64,000 nt of DNA from Pelagimonas varians (GCF_003208435.1 NZ_QKMF01000005.1:62001-126000), one strand, 5' to 3'; positions 51,736 to 62,137 are shown, counted from the first letter of the stretch. The notes: generated by a model not told the origin, from the sequence alone. A program made the numbers and translations.

Positions 51736-51811
51736 ATGAGCGGCACGGATATCCCGTGTCGGTGATGCCTGACCACGCGCGCGTTGGTTCGGGAAACCAA
51801 TTGGGGCGCGT
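51733..51811 (+). promoter_or_regulatory. Expression platform of the glycine riboswitch
   Basis: Two hairpins lie between the aptamers and the gcvT start. The first (51733-51769) pairs GGCAT with ATGCC outside an inner CACGG/CCGTG stem. The second (51775-51811) pairs ACGCGC with GCGCGT outside TTGGTT/AACCAA and includes the GGGG ribosome site right before the ATG at 51812. The second hairpin would hide the ribosome site, which points to control of translation rather than termination. Confidence 0.55.
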
Positions 51812-52933
51812 ATGGATGATGATTTAAAAACAACCGTTCTGAACGATTTGCATGTTGGTCTTGGTGCCAAGATGGTGCCATTTGCGGGCTATTCCATGCC
51901 CGTTCAATACAAAGCTGGCGTTCTAAAGGAACATTTGCATACACGCGGCAGCGCGGGTCTTTTTGATGTGAGCCACATGGGGCAAGTTATTTTGCGCGGC
52001 CCGGACGTGGCATTGGCGTTGGAAAGCCTCGTACCTGTGAACATTGCGGGGCTGGGCGAAAACCGTCAGAGATATGGATTTTTCACCAATGATGCCGGTG
52101 GCATAGAAGATGATTTGATGATCGCTAATCGCGGAGATCATCTCTTTGTTGTGGTCAACGCAGCCTGTAAAGATGCCGATATAGCCCATATGCGTACTGC
52201 GTTGGAACCGCGCGGAATCCAAGTTGAGCAGATCGAAGACCGCGCATTGCTGGCGTTGCAAGGTCCGCAGTCCGAGGCCGTTCTGGCTGGATTGAATCCG
52301 GCTGTTGGCGACATGACATTCATGGATGTTGCGACCGTTGAACTGGTCGGAGCGGAGTGTTGGATTTCACGTTCGGGTTATACCGGCGAAGATGGTTATG
52401 AAATTTCCGTTCCAAATCACGCCGCCCTGGCTTTGGCCGAAGCCTTGCTGGCGGATGACCGCGTGATGGCCATTGGTCTTGGTGCGCGTGACAGCCTGCG
52501 ACTGGAGGCGGGGCTGTGCCTTTATGGGCATGACATCGATACAAAGACGACACCGGCGGCGGCGCGTTTGCATTGGGCGATCCAAAAGATCCGCCGCGCA
52601 GGAGGGGATCGCGCAGGCGGATTTCCGGGTGCAGACCTGATTTTGCAAGAGCTGTCGGAAGGGCCTGCCATGGCTCGCGTTGGTCTTCGCCCCGAAGGCC
52701 GTGCGCCAATGCGCGAAGGTGTCGAATTATTTGCCAATGCCGAGGGGGGCGCGCCGATTGGGCGTGTTACCTCTGGCGGGTTCGGGCCTTCCGTGGGCGG
52801 GCCTGTGGCCATGGGATATGTCCCAAGCGAATTATCGGAGCCGGGAACGGCTTTGTTCGGAGAGTTGCGCGGCAAGCGCCAGCCCGTAGTGGTTGCGGTT
52901 TTGCCGTTTGTTAAGCCAGGATTCAAACGCTGA
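51812..52933 (+). CDS. gcvT: Aminomethyltransferase, T-protein of the glycine cleavage system
   Basis: 373 residues. T-protein transfers the aminomethyl carbon to tetrahydrofolate and releases ammonia. Blocks include [77 protein letters not shown] and a C-terminal [20 protein letters not shown]. Directly under the glycine riboswitch. gcvH follows after 17 bp. Confidence 0.95.
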   Translation: MDDDLKTTVLNDLHVGLGAKMVPFAGYSMPVQYKAGVLKEHLHTRGSAGLFDVSHMGQVILRGPDVALALESLVPVNIAGLGENRQRYGFFTNDAGGIEDDLMIANRGDHLFVVVNAACKDADIAHMRTALEPRGIQVEQIEDRALLALQGPQSEAVLAGLNPAVGDMTFMDVATVELVGAECWISRSGYTGEDGYEISVPNHAALALAEALLADDRVMAIGLGARDSLRLEAGLCLYGHDIDTKTTPAAARLHWAIQKIRRAGGDRAGGFPGADLILQELSEGPAMARVGLRPEGRAPMREGVELFANAEGGAPIGRVTSGGFGPSVGGPVAMGYVPSELSEPGTALFGELRGKRQPVVVAVLPFVKPGFKR

Positions 52934-52950
52934 TAAGCAGGGAGAGCGTG

Positions 52951-53310
52951 ATGAAATTTACAGAAGAGCATGAATGGTTGCGTGTTGAAGGTGACGTAGT
53001 GGTGGTCGGTATTACTGCCCATGCCGCCGAGCAGTTGGGCGATGTCGTCTTTGTGGAACTGCCCGAGGCAGGAACAGAAGTCAGTCAGGACGAAGAGGTC
53101 GTGGTGATCGAATCAGTTAAGGCGGCATCGGACATTTTGGCCCCGCTGGACGGTGAAATTGTCGAAGTGAATTCGCCGATCGTCGATGAGCCAAGCAAAG
53201 TCAATGATGATCCCGAAGGGGAAGCGTGGTTCTTTAAGATGAAGCTGGAAGACATGAGCGCGATGGACGAGCTGATGGACGAAGCCGCTTATAAGAACTT
53301 CATCGGCTAA
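52951..53310 (+). CDS. gcvH: Glycine cleavage system H protein
   Basis: 119 residues. The lipoyl carrier of the system: the lipoylated Lys stands in [18 protein letters not shown] (about residue 57), and the fold shows [19 protein letters not shown] and [21 protein letters not shown] chose the ATG at 52951 with GGAGAG upstream; a GTG three bases earlier is also in frame. It sits between gcvT and gcvP. Confidence 0.95.
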   Translation: MKFTEEHEWLRVEGDVVVVGITAHAAEQLGDVVFVELPEAGTEVSQDEEVVVIESVKAASDILAPLDGEIVEVNSPIVDEPSKVNDDPEGEAWFFKMKLEDMSAMDELMDEAAYKNFIG

Positions 53311-53321
53311 GCGGCCTCAAG

Positions 53322-53395
53322 GGGGGGAGGGGGCGCTGCCCCCAACGCCAAGAGGCGTTCCCCCCGGGATATTTTCGGACAAGAGAAACCAGGGG
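53322..53395. repeat. GC-rich palindromic intergenic repeat between gcvH and gcvP
   Basis: The stretch GGGGGAGGGGGCGCTGCCCCC folds on itself, is followed by CGCCAAGAGGCG as a second small stem, then CCCCCCGGGATATTTTCGGA. Sequences of this composition with a trailing CCGGGATATTTT are common between genes in roseobacters. A REP-like role or effect on the gcvH-gcvP junction is likely, but copy number cannot be seen from one window. Confidence 0.55.
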
Positions 53396-53421
53396 CTTTA
53401 TGCTGGCTGGAGGAGATAGAT

Positions 53422-56262
53422 ATGACCTACGATCCGATTGATTATTTGCCATATGACTTTGCCAACCGGCGCCATATTGGACCGTCTCCTGCCGAGATGG
53501 AGGCGATGTTTGACGAGCTTGGGGTTGCAAGTCTGGAAGACCTGATGGACCAGACCGTGCCTGTGAATATTCGTCAGGCCGAACCGCTGGATTTTGGGCG
53601 TCCCCTGTCTGAGAGCGAGTTGCTCAACCGGATGCGAGTCACGGCATCCAAGAATAAAGTGCTGACGTCTTTGATCGGACAAGGGTATCATGGGACGGTC
53701 ACGCCGCCTGCGATCCAACGCAATATTTTGGAAAACCCGGCATGGTATACGGCTTATACGCCCTATCAGCCCGAAATTTCGCAAGGTCGGCTTGAGGCGC
53801 TTTTGAACTATCAAACGATGGTTTGTGATTTGACCGGGCTTGAGGTTGCGAATGCGTCCTTGCTGGACGAGGCAACGGCCTGCGCCGAAGCCATGACCAC
53901 TGCCCAGCGGGTTGCAAAGACCAAGGCGAAGGCGTTCTTTGTTGACGAAAATTGCCATCCGCAGAACATTTCGGTCATCAAAACCCGTGCCGAGCCGCTG
54001 GGGATTGAAGTGATAGTTGGATCGCCGGATGATTTGCAGGCCGACAAGGTTTTTGCCGCGATCTTTCAATACCCCGGCACCCACGGCCATTTGCGCGATT
54101 TCACCGATGAAATAGAGGCGTTGCATGCGAATAAGGCCGTCGGAATTGTAGCAGCTGATCCGCTTGCATTGTGCTTGTTAAAAGAGCCCGGCGCTATGGG
54201 TGCGGATATTGCGGTCGGGTCAACCCAACGCTTTGGTGTGCCGGTCGGATATGGCGGCCCGCATGCGGCTTACATGGCCTGTCGGGACGCGTTTAAACGC
54301 GCAATGCCGGGGCGGATTGTCGGTGTCTCGATCGATAGCCATGGCAACCGCGCCTATCGTTTGTCGCTACAAACCCGTGAGCAGCATATTCGCCGCGAAA
54401 AGGCGACATCGAACGTGTGTACCGCGCAGGCTTTGCTGGCTGTTATGGCTGGCTTTTATGCCGTCTTTCATGGGCCAAAGGGCCTGCGGGCAATTGCGCA
54501 GCGGATTCACCGCAAAACTGTGCGGATGGCAAAGGGGCTTGAGGATGCAGGATTTGTTGTCGAGCCAAAGGCGTTTTTTGATACGATCACCGTGGATGTC
54601 GGTCTTTTGCAGCGAGGCGTTTTGCAAGCCGCGGTGCGCGAAGGTGTAAACCTGCGCCGTGTCGGAAAGTCCAAGGTTGGTATCACGCTGGACGAACGCA
54701 CAACTCCTGAGACGATTGAAGCCGTTTGGCGGGCCTTTGGGTTGGTTCGCAAGGACAATGATTTCACAGCTGACTACATGCTGCCCGAGGGGTTGATCCG
54801 GACGTCAGAGTATTTGCAACACGAAGTGTTCCACATGAACCGGGCTGAAACCGAAATGATGCGCTATATGCGCCGGTTGGCAGACCGTGATTTGGCATTG
54901 GACCGCGCGATGATCCCATTGGGGTCTTGCACAATGAAACTGAATTCTGCCGCCGAAATGATGCCGGTGAGCTGGCGCGAGTTTTCGATGATTCATCCCT
55001 ATGTGCCCAAAGACCAAGCACTGGGATATGCCGAGCTGATTGGCGATCTGAGTAAAAAACTATGTCAAATCACCGGTTATGATGACTTTTCAATGCAGCC
55101 GAATTCGGGTGCACAGGGCGAATATGCCGGACTGCTGACCATTCGGGATTGGCAAGATGCCCGCGGCCAGGGTCATCGGGATGTTTGTCTCATCCCGACA
55201 AATGCCCACGGCACAAACCCTGCTTCCGCCCATATGGTGGGCTGGAAGGTGGTCGCGGTGGCTTGCGACGAGAACGGGTCGATTGACGTTGCCGATTTCC
55301 GTGCCAAGGCTGAAAAGCATTCAGACAACCTTGCGGCCTGTATGATCACCTATCCGTCGACACATGGTGTATTCGAAGAGACCGTGACCGAGGTTTGCGA
55401 TATCACCCATGACCATGGGGGACAGGTATATATCGACGGTGCGAACATGAATGCGATGGTGGGGCTGTCGCGCCCCGGCGATTTGGGAGGTGACGTAAGT
55501 CACCTCAATCTGCATAAGACATTTTGCATTCCACATGGTGGCGGTGGACCCGGTATGGGACCAATCGGTGTGAAATCGCATCTGGTGCCGCATCTGCCAA
55601 GCGATCCCCAAGCCGGGGCAGGGGCCGTTAGCGCGGCTCCGTTCGGGTCTCCTTCGCTGTTGCCGATTTCATGGGCCTATGTGCTGATGATGGGCGGCGA
55701 AGGTTTGACCCAAGCAACACGCGTTGCGATCTTGAACGCCAACTACATCGCCAAACGGCTCGAAGGGGCATATGACGTGCTGTATCGCGGCACCAAGGGC
55801 CGTGTGGCACATGAGTGCATTTTGGATGTCCGTCCCTTTGCTGAAAGCGCTGGGGTAACGGTCGAAGATATTGCCAAACGTCTTATCGACTGCGGTTTTC
55901 ACGCACCAACCATGAGCTGGCCGGTGGCTGGAACGCTGATGGTTGAGCCGACGGAATCGGAAACCAAAGCCGAGCTGGATCGTTTTTGTGATGCGATGTT
56001 GGCAATCCGTGCAGAAATCCAAGACATCGAGGACGGGGTCATCGCGGCGGACGCAAATCCGTTGAAATTTGCCCCCCACACAATGGAAGACTTGGTGCGT
56101 GATTGGGACCGCCCCTATAGCCGTGAACAAGGGTGTTTCCCGCCCGGCGCATTTCGCGTTGATAAATACTGGCCGCCGGTCAATCGGGTGGACAATGCTT
56201 TCGGGGATCGCAACCTGATTTGTACATGCCCGCCGATGTCAGATATGGACGACACCGCTTAA
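53422..56262 (+). CDS. gcvP: Glycine dehydrogenase (decarboxylating), P-protein, full-length homodimeric form
   Basis: 946 residues, the fused form of the PLP-dependent decarboxylase. The N-terminal half shows [17 protein letters not shown] and [19 protein letters not shown]. The C-terminal half holds the PLP-binding Lys in [19 protein letters not shown], preceded by [13 protein letters not shown]. It transfers the aminomethyl group of glycine to the lipoyl arm of GcvH and releases CO2. The start has GGAGGA about 7 bp upstream. It is the last gene of the riboswitch-controlled gcvTHP group. Confidence 0.96.
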   Translation: MTYDPIDYLPYDFANRRHIGPSPAEMEAMFDELGVASLEDLMDQTVPVNIRQAEPLDFGRPLSESELLNRMRVTASKNKVLTSLIGQGYHGTVTPPAIQRNILENPAWYTAYTPYQPEISQGRLEALLNYQTMVCDLTGLEVANASLLDEATACAEAMTTAQRVAKTKAKAFFVDENCHPQNISVIKTRAEPLGIEVIVGSPDDLQADKVFAAIFQYPGTHGHLRDFTDEIEALHANKAVGIVAADPLALCLLKEPGAMGADIAVGSTQRFGVPVGYGGPHAAYMACRDAFKRAMPGRIVGVSIDSHGNRAYRLSLQTREQHIRREKATSNVCTAQALLAVMAGFYAVFHGPKGLRAIAQRIHRKTVRMAKGLEDAGFVVEPKAFFDTITVDVGLLQRGVLQAAVREGVNLRRVGKSKVGITLDERTTPETIEAVWRAFGLVRKDNDFTADYMLPEGLIRTSEYLQHEVFHMNRAETEMMRYMRRLADRDLALDRAMIPLGSCTMKLNSAAEMMPVSWREFSMIHPYVPKDQALGYAELIGDLSKKLCQITGYDDFSMQPNSGAQGEYAGLLTIRDWQDARGQGHRDVCLIPTNAHGTNPASAHMVGWKVVAVACDENGSIDVADFRAKAEKHSDNLAACMITYPSTHGVFEETVTEVCDITHDHGGQVYIDGANMNAMVGLSRPGDLGGDVSHLNLHKTFCIPHGGGGPGMGPIGVKSHLVPHLPSDPQAGAGAVSAAPFGSPSLLPISWAYVLMMGGEGLTQATRVAILNANYIAKRLEGAYDVLYRGTKGRVAHECILDVRPFAESAGVTVEDIAKRLIDCGFHAPTMSWPVAGTLMVEPTESETKAELDRFCDAMLAIRAEIQDIEDGVIAADANPLKFAPHTMEDLVRDWDRPYSREQGCFPPGAFRVDKYWPPVNRVDNAFGDRNLICTCPPMSDMDDTA

Positions 56263-56264
56263 AG

Positions 56265-56304
56265 AAAAACCGCCGCCCTCATAATCGGGGCGGCGGTTTT
56301 TTTG
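56265..56304. terminator. Strong bidirectional terminator after gcvP
   Basis: AAAAACCGCCGCCC pairs with GGGCGGCGGTTTTT across a short loop, with A- and T-runs at the ends. It serves gcvP on the plus strand and the convergent inositol monophosphatase gene on the minus strand. Confidence 0.92.
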
Positions 56305-56306
56305 TT

Positions 56307-57227
56307 TCAGCTGTCGGTATCGGCAGTGTCTTCTGGTTCAGGCGCATCCGCGGCAGCTTCGGGTGTATCGATCAAGAAATCGAACACGTCCCGGACCCGT
56401 TTCCACGTTTCTTCGTTGCATGCGGACAGCAAATAACCATCGCGGGTGTCGCCGCGATACTCTGACCCATCCAACATTGCGATATGCGCGCCAGCGCTGC
56501 GGGCGGCGACCACTCCGGCGGGTTGATCCCATGGCGTCAGTTTACCCGACAAAATGAAATTTACGTGCCCTTGGGTCAGCATCCGGAATTCATGTAGCGC
56601 GCAACGCAGCGAATTGATGCGTTGAAACTTTGGATAGGTCGCGGCCATCTCGCCTTGTTTGTCTTTCGGGATCAGAGCCAGTGGAATATATCCTTCCAGA
56701 GTCTCAACCGGTCCGCCTGTCGATGTTTTCAGTTTGCGCTTTACGCCGCGCGGCTGGATCAGCAACGCAGGGCTGTCTTGGTCCGCGATGATAACATCGT
56801 TCATCACCGGATCGTACATCAGTCCAAATACCGGACGACCAAATTGCAAGATCGCGACATAGACCCCAAAGCAGGTCAGCCCATGGGCGTAATTCCAGGT
56901 TCCATCCACTGGATCGATGGTAAAACAAAGCTCGGCATCTGCGATCTTGTCGATGATCTCGGGATTGTCGGATGCGTGCTCCTCTCCAACAACCAAAGCG
57001 TGCGGGAACATGCCCAAGATACCACGGGTGATCATCGCTTCGGCAGCTTTATCCGCATCAGTCACCAGATCTTGGGGACCTGTTTTTTGATTGATTTGAT
57101 GCGCTCCGAGTTGGCGAAAACGCGGCATGATCTCGGCCTTGGCGGCGCGGCGCACCAAATTCAAAAGTTGGGTGCGCTGGGCATTGGTCAGCGGGGCGGT
57201 AATGGGCATCGGCAGGGAATCGTTCAT
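56307..57227 (-). CDS. Inositol monophosphatase family protein
   Basis: 306 residues. Metal-binding motifs of the FIG superfamily: GEEH in LVVGEEHASDN, DPVDGTWNYAHG (the D-P-x-D-G-T motif) and WDQPAGVVAARSAGA (W-D-x-A/P-A-G). It hydrolyses sugar or inositol phosphates; members also include histidinol phosphatases and 3'-phosphoadenosine nucleotidases. A Pro/Ala/Glu/Asp-rich tail of about 20 residues ends the protein. I chose the ATG at 57227; the longer frame lacks family similarity. Shares a terminator with gcvP. Confidence 0.88.
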   Translation of the reverse strand: MNDSLPMPITAPLTNAQRTQLLNLVRRAAKAEIMPRFRQLGAHQINQKTGPQDLVTDADKAAEAMITRGILGMFPHALVVGEEHASDNPEIIDKIADAELCFTIDPVDGTWNYAHGLTCFGVYVAILQFGRPVFGLMYDPVMNDVIIADQDSPALLIQPRGVKRKLKTSTGGPVETLEGYIPLALIPKDKQGEMAATYPKFQRINSLRCALHEFRMLTQGHVNFILSGKLTPWDQPAGVVAARSAGAHIAMLDGSEYRGDTRDGYLLSACNEETWKRVRDVFDFLIDTPEAAADAPEPEDTADTDS

Positions 57228-57294
57228 GGGTCCGTCCGGTAATTGCTGCAGTTGCGGTCGTGATTGCCAGCCTCGGCGTGGCATTTCAAGGTGA

Positions 57295-59811
57295 CTATTC
57301 GCGCGCACGAAGCACGGATGCGGGACGGCGGGCCAAAGGACGCCACGCAAAAGCCAGTCCAGCCAGCAGTGTTGCGAGGATTCCACCAACAATGACCCCT
57401 ATGGCAGAGCCCCAAACAATCACGAAATCAGTCTCCATCACAAAATGCATAACAGCCCATCCGCCCGCGATGCCTGCGCCCAAAGAAATCAGACCGGCGC
57501 TTGCGCCAAGTAAGGCAGAGCGCAGGGCAAAGCTGCTCAAAATTTGCCTGCGTGATGCCCCGAGCGTTTTCAAAACGGCGGCTTCATACGTGCGGGCATT
57601 TTCGCCAGCGGCCGCAGCTCCGATAAGAACAAGAAAGCCGGTTAGCAGGCTGGCACCAGCCCCCCAACGCACAGCGTCTGAAATACCAGCCAGCATTTCA
57701 GACACGCGATCTATGGCATCGCGCACCCGGATTGCGGTGATATTGGGAAAGCTGTCAGCGAGGTCGCGCAAAATTTGCGCTTCGGCGGCTTCTTCTGCGT
57801 AGACGGTCGAGATAAAGCTGTGCGGCGCACCCTGAAGAGCTGACGGATTCAGCGTCATGACAAAGCCTATTCCAGCATTGGAGAAATTTACCTCGCGAAA
57901 GCTGGTGATGGTCGCGGTGATATCGCGTCCCAGGATATTGAGCGTCAGGGTGTCACCCAGTGAAAGGCCCAATTCTTCTGCCTCTTCTGCCGCAAAGCTG
58001 ATTTGCGGTGGGCCGGTGTAGTCTTCGGGCCACCATTCGCCTGCGATTACGGTGGTTCTGCTGTCAGGGGTGGCGGCATAGGTGATTCCGCGATCGCCGC
58101 GCACAACCCAGTGATCCCCGGCAACGTCGGCTGCATTTTCTCCGTTGATTTTGGATACAATGCCGCGCAGCATTGGGGCGCTGTCGACGCGGCTGACGGC
58201 GGAGTCGTTTTCCAAACGGTCCAGATATCCGGGCATTTGATCCCGTTGGATATCGACAAAGAAATATGAGGGCGCAATATCAGGCAAGTCACGTGAGATT
58301 GCGCTGCGTAGGTTTCCATCGATTTGGCCAACTGCAGCAAGGACTGAAAGGCCCAAGCCCAAGGACACCACAACAGCGCCCGCGCTTTCGCCCGGCCCGC
58401 CAACTGCAGAAAGGGCCCATCGCCAGATTGGGCGGCCACGGACTGCACGTGTAAAGCGCCGTGCCAAGGCGCGGATCAACCCTGCCGCAAGTGTCAAAAC
58501 CACCAAAGCGGCTAGAATGCCGCCCGCAGTCCATAACGTTAACATTGCGCTGCCCGAAAACACCATTGCGGTGCCGACCAACACAGCCAGCAAAGCCAGT
58601 GTCGCAGCGAGATACCTTCCGGCGGGCAAGCGCTGGGCCCCTTCAAGGGCATCTCGCATCAAGGTCGCAGCGCGGACTTCTTCGGCGCGGGCTAGGGGCC
58701 ACAGAGTGAACACGAGTGCAGTCAAAATACCATACAAGGCCGCCTCGGCCAGTGGACCGGGATGCAACGTGAACACGGCGGGAATCGGCAGTGCCGCGCC
58801 AATCAACGGACCGAATACGATGGGAACCACGCCGCCCAATGCCAACCCGATCACAATGCCCAATAAACTGAGAGCGCCAATTTGCAGGAAATAGGTTTGG
58901 AATATGATTGCTCTGGTGGCACCAAGGGTGCGCAATGTTGCGATAACTGATGTCTTTTTCGCCAGATATGCGCGCACGGCTGCAGACACGCCGACCCCGC
59001 CGACTGCCAAACCGGAAAGTCCAATCAGAACCAGAAAGCTTCCCAACTGTTCAACAAATCGGGCAATTCGCGGGGCACCATTGCGCGAATCCCGCCATTT
59101 CAAGCCGGTGCTTTCAAATTGGTCTTTTGCCTCTTGCGATAGGGTGTCCAGATCGGCCCCTGACGGCAGGGTCATGCGATATTCGGTATCGAACAACGAT
59201 CCCGGCGCAAGTAAACCGGATCCTTCAAGTGCGGCAGTGCGCACAATTGTCCGTGGTCCTAATCCAAAACCGTCACCTGCATCATCCGGTTCGCGCATCA
59301 AAATCGCGCTGAGTGTAAAACCCTGCGTTCCAAGGCGAAAATTATCCCCCACCACAAGGCCCAAACGGTCTGCCAAAGCCGGCGCCATAACTGCCCCTCG
59401 CCCCTCAAGCGCTGCAGAAATGGGCATCGGTGGGTCAAGCACCACCTCGCCCAATAGCGGATAGGCGTCATCTACTGATTTCACCTGGGTCAGGCCACGT
59501 TCGGTATCCCCGGCGCGATCAATCACGACCATAGATCGAAAATCAGTGACCTCGGACAGGGTCGCGGACACATCGTCAAGCCAATCGCGCTCTTCATCCG
59601 TTGCAAAACGGTACGTGAATTCGACCTGTGCATCGCCTCCGAGCAAAACGGCACCTTGTTCGATCAAGCCCTTTTCGATTGCAGCACGAACTGATCCGAC
59701 ACCGGCAATCGCCGCGACACCCAAAGCAAGGCAAGCCAGAAAAATGCGAAAGCCATGCAATCCGCCGCGTAGTTCGCGGCGGGCAAAGCGGGCCGATATG
59801 CGCAAGCTCAT
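57295..59811 (-). CDS. ABC transporter permease (YbbP/FtsX-like)
   Basis: 838 residues. A FtsX-family permease: a membrane helix near the N terminus (FRIFLACLALGVAAIAGVGS), a large periplasmic region, about six further helices in two groups (about 255-400 and 410-470), a second periplasmic domain and three final helices (about 720-820). This is the YbbP layout. Such exporters are known to act beside a thioesterase and to move or extract envelope lipids or peptides; substrates are unsettled. Overlaps the ATPase gene by four bases. Confidence 0.88.
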   Translation of the reverse strand: MSLRISARFARRELRGGLHGFRIFLACLALGVAAIAGVGSVRAAIEKGLIEQGAVLLGGDAQVEFTYRFATDEERDWLDDVSATLSEVTDFRSMVVIDRAGDTERGLTQVKSVDDAYPLLGEVVLDPPMPISAALEGRGAVMAPALADRLGLVVGDNFRLGTQGFTLSAILMREPDDAGDGFGLGPRTIVRTAALEGSGLLAPGSLFDTEYRMTLPSGADLDTLSQEAKDQFESTGLKWRDSRNGAPRIARFVEQLGSFLVLIGLSGLAVGGVGVSAAVRAYLAKKTSVIATLRTLGATRAIIFQTYFLQIGALSLLGIVIGLALGGVVPIVFGPLIGAALPIPAVFTLHPGPLAEAALYGILTALVFTLWPLARAEEVRAATLMRDALEGAQRLPAGRYLAATLALLAVLVGTAMVFSGSAMLTLWTAGGILAALVVLTLAAGLIRALARRFTRAVRGRPIWRWALSAVGGPGESAGAVVVSLGLGLSVLAAVGQIDGNLRSAISRDLPDIAPSYFFVDIQRDQMPGYLDRLENDSAVSRVDSAPMLRGIVSKINGENAADVAGDHWVVRGDRGITYAATPDSRTTVIAGEWWPEDYTGPPQISFAAEEAEELGLSLGDTLTLNILGRDITATITSFREVNFSNAGIGFVMTLNPSALQGAPHSFISTVYAEEAAEAQILRDLADSFPNITAIRVRDAIDRVSEMLAGISDAVRWGAGASLLTGFLVLIGAAAAGENARTYEAAVLKTLGASRRQILSSFALRSALLGASAGLISLGAGIAGGWAVMHFVMETDFVIVWGSAIGVIVGGILATLLAGLAFAWRPLARRPASVLRARE

Positions 59812-60497
59812 TCTGCGGCCTGTTGGTTGGTGTCCACCAGGCCGTCGTTGAGGCGAATGATGCTGTCACAGCGCGCTGCCAATTCGGGTGCGTGTGTGAC
59901 CAAAACCAAAGTGGCATCGTGCTTTTCGGACAGGCCGAATATCAGGTCCATAATCGCCTGACCGTTTACGCCATCCAGATTTCCGGTCGGTTCATCGGCG
60001 AGCAAGATATCAGGCCTAGGCGCAAGCGCTCGGGCCAAAGCAACCCGCTGTTGTTCGCCGCCCGACATCTGCGCCGGGTAATGATCGGCGCGATGGGCAA
60101 GACCAACAGCCTCCAATTCTTGGGCGGCCCGTGCAAATGCATCTGGATGCCCTGCCAGTTCCAATGGGGTCGCGACATTTTCGAGGGCTGTCATTGTTGG
60201 GATCAAGTGGAAGGATTGGAACACGACGCCCATGTGGTCGCGGCGAAAACGGGCTAACCCGTCTTCGTTCATCGAGGTCAAATCTTGCCCAAGGGCAGAG
60301 ACAGTGCCACGTGTGGCGCGCTCTAGCCCGCCCATAATCATCAGGAGCGAAGATTTCCCGGATCCGGATGGTCCGATCAGCCCCAAGCTTTCACCTTTTG
60401 CGACGTTCAAAGAGATTCCATGTAGAATTTCTACATCTCCGGCATTGCCTCGCAGGCTTAAAGTGACATCTTGAAGGGAGAGAACAGGATCAGGCAT
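59808..60497 (-). CDS. ABC transporter ATP-binding protein (YbbA-like)
   Basis: 229 residues. Walker A GPSGSGKSSLL, Q-loop VVFQSFHLIPTMTA, signature MSGGEQQRVALARALA, Walker B ILLADEPTGNLD and H-loop LVTHAPELA are all in place. This is the LolD/MacB-like class that pairs with FtsX-family permeases. I chose the ATG at 60497; the longer frame runs into the divergent esterase gene. Only 19 bp separate it from that gene. Confidence 0.92.
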   Translation of the reverse strand: MPDPVLSLQDVTLSLRGNAGDVEILHGISLNVAKGESLGLIGPSGSGKSSLLMIMGGLERATRGTVSALGQDLTSMNEDGLARFRRDHMGVVFQSFHLIPTMTALENVATPLELAGHPDAFARAAQELEAVGLAHRADHYPAQMSGGEQQRVALARALAPRPDILLADEPTGNLDGVNGQAIMDLIFGLSEKHDATLVLVTHAPELAARCDSIIRLNDGLVDTNQQAAE

Positions 60498-60516
60498 AAA
60501 GAAAGGTCCGAGAATA

Positions 60517-61182
60517 ATGGGTTTTTTTAAATATGGGGCGCGCGGCTCAGGCTGCAAGGCGGCAATCGTCGGAGTTTTCGTCACCGCGGTGCCGGTGAGT
60601 GCGGCCGAAGTTAGCATTTTAGCCTTGGGCGACAGTTTAACCCAAGGGTACGGGTTACTGGAACAGGACGGTTTTGTTCCACAATTGCGCAATTGGCTTG
60701 CCGATCACGGGCATGATGTGCGCGTGGTCAATGGAGGGGTGTCGGGCGATACCACAGCAGGTGGCTTTGCAAGGGTCGAATGGTCGCTAACCCCGGATAT
60801 TGATGCGATGATTGTTACGCTTGGCGGGAATGATGTTTTACGCGGGATCGCGCCGCAAGAGGCGCGGTCAAACATCGAAGGTATATTGAAAGTTGCGCAA
60901 GCGCAAAACCTTGAAGTTCTGTTAATCGGAATGGAGGCCCCCGGGAATTTTGGCGCGGATTACAAGCAAGCTTTTGATGGCCTCTATCCAGAGCTAGCCC
61001 AAACCTATGGCACTGTATTCTTGGATAGCTTTTTCAAAGGTTTGGATAGACAGGGGCAATCGTTGGCTGAGCTATCCGCCTTTATGCAAGACGACGGCAT
61101 TCATCCGAATCCTGAAGGTGTCGTGAAGATCGTAGAAACGGTTGGACCGAAAGTCGAAGAGCTGCTGTATCGACTGGACTAA
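60517..61182 (+). CDS. TesA-like SGNH arylesterase/thioesterase
   Basis: 221 residues with an N-terminal hydrophobic leader (about 12-28, VGVFVTAVPVSAAEV) for export. SGNH blocks: block I ILALGDSLTQGYG with the catalytic Ser, block II VVNGGVSGDTTAGG, block III VTLGGNDVLRG, and block V MQDDGIHPNPEG with Asp and His. TesA-like periplasmic esterases are known neighbours of the YbbAP transporter, as here in divergent form. Its stop overlaps the small membrane protein by four bases on the other strand. Confidence 0.9.
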   Translation: MGFFKYGARGSGCKAAIVGVFVTAVPVSAAEVSILALGDSLTQGYGLLEQDGFVPQLRNWLADHGHDVRVVNGGVSGDTTAGGFARVEWSLTPDIDAMIVTLGGNDVLRGIAPQEARSNIEGILKVAQAQNLEVLLIGMEAPGNFGADYKQAFDGLYPELAQTYGTVFLDSFFKGLDRQGQSLAELSAFMQDDGIHPNPEGVVKIVETVGPKVEELLYRLD

Positions 61183-61376
61183 GCGGCAGTTGCTTGGTTT
61201 CGAGATGAAAGCACACACAATGCAACATTGTATCCTGTAGTTAACATTCCAATGCCAACACCACTAAGTAAATACAGCCCGACCGCATTTGTCAGGGATA
61301 TTCCTAGAAATAAAAAGCCGATTAGACCGGTCACTAAGCCCAGTGTGCTGCCAATTAGAATTGCCACGATTGCCAT
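61179..61376 (-). CDS. Small hydrophobic membrane protein
   Basis: 65 residues, almost entirely hydrophobic, with two predicted membrane helices (about 3-24 and 30-52) joined by a short turn, ending in the polar tail SSRNQATAA. I do not recognise a family. It converges with the esterase gene by a four-base overlap. Composition and topology make it likely a real protein, though expression is unproven. Confidence 0.5.
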   Translation of the reverse strand: MAIVAILIGSTLGLVTGLIGFLFLGISLTNAVGLYLLSGVGIGMLTTGYNVALCVLSSRNQATAA

Positions 61377-61530
61377 GCTTCGCCTCCATCCTGAGGCGAC
61401 GATAGCGCCACAGACCTTTCAAAAAGATTAAAGAGGGGCAAATGAGGCAAGAATGCGGCAGTGGTTTGGCGGGGAATTGCAGGGTTCTTAAAATTGGCGG
61501 GACCCCAAAAAACATACTGGGAAGGACCCA

Positions 61531-61563
61531 AAGAAAAAGCTGGGTCGTCTAGCGGCCCAGCTT
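61531..61563 (-). terminator. Rho-independent terminator of the L,D-transpeptidase gene
   Basis: On the minus strand, AAGCTGGG pairs with CCCAGCTT and is followed by TTTTTCTTT, about 25 bp after the gene's stop codon. Confidence 0.88.
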
Positions 61564-61588
61564 ACAACTCGTGCAGGTGAAAGTGACG

Positions 61589-62137
61589 TTAGAGAACGGT
61601 CACTGTGGTTCCGATAGGTACGCGATTGTACAAATCTTCCACGTGCTCGTTCAGCATACGGATACACCCGCTTGAAACAGAACGTCCAATTGACTGCGGG
61701 GCAGTTGTCCCGTGAATTCGGAAAAAAGTGTCTCGCCCGTTCTCAAAGAGATACAAGGCGCGGGCACCTAGTGGGTTTCCGGGCCCACCGGGTTGCACAT
61801 AATCAGTGCCCTTGAACTTTCCGTACAGTTGCGGATCACGTTCGATCATTTCATTGGTTGGTCGCCAAGTCGGCCATTCTTTCTTAGCGCCGATTTTAGC
61901 AGTTCCGGAAAATTCCAGACCGGCTTTGCCGACTCCGACGCCATAACGCATGGCCTGACCGGGAGCGGTTACGAAGTACAAAAAATGGGCGCGCGGCAAG
62001 ATAAGGATCTGACCAGGCGCAAGATCTTTTTTGATTCCAACCTTCTGGGGGCGAAATACTGGATCAACTTCGAAGGCATATGCAGGCATTGCTACGGTTG
62101 CTGCAGCAGCAGCGACAAAAGTTCGACGAGAGATCAT
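61589..62137 (-). CDS. L,D-transpeptidase (YkuD domain)
   Basis: 182 residues. A leader with a twin-arginine-like start (MISRRTFVAAAAATVAMPAYA) is followed by a YkuD domain. The catalytic motif is FFRIHGTTAPQSIGRSVSSG followed by CIRML, with His and Cys in the canonical H-G-T...S-S-G-C-I-R pattern. Such enzymes make 3-3 cross-links in peptidoglycan or attach proteins to it. It has its own terminator. Confidence 0.92.
   Translation of the reverse strand: MISRRTFVAAAAATVAMPAYAFEVDPVFRPQKVGIKKDLAPGQILILPRAHFLYFVTAPGQAMRYGVGVGKAGLEFSGTAKIGAKKEWPTWRPTNEMIERDPQLYGKFKGTDYVQPGGPGNPLGARALYLFENGRDTFFRIHGTTAPQSIGRSVSSGCIRMLNEHVEDLYNRVPIGTTVTVL

Noticed and set aside
53398-54126. 242-codon minus-strand frame inside gcvP
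   Set aside because: Shadow of the gcvP coding sequence.
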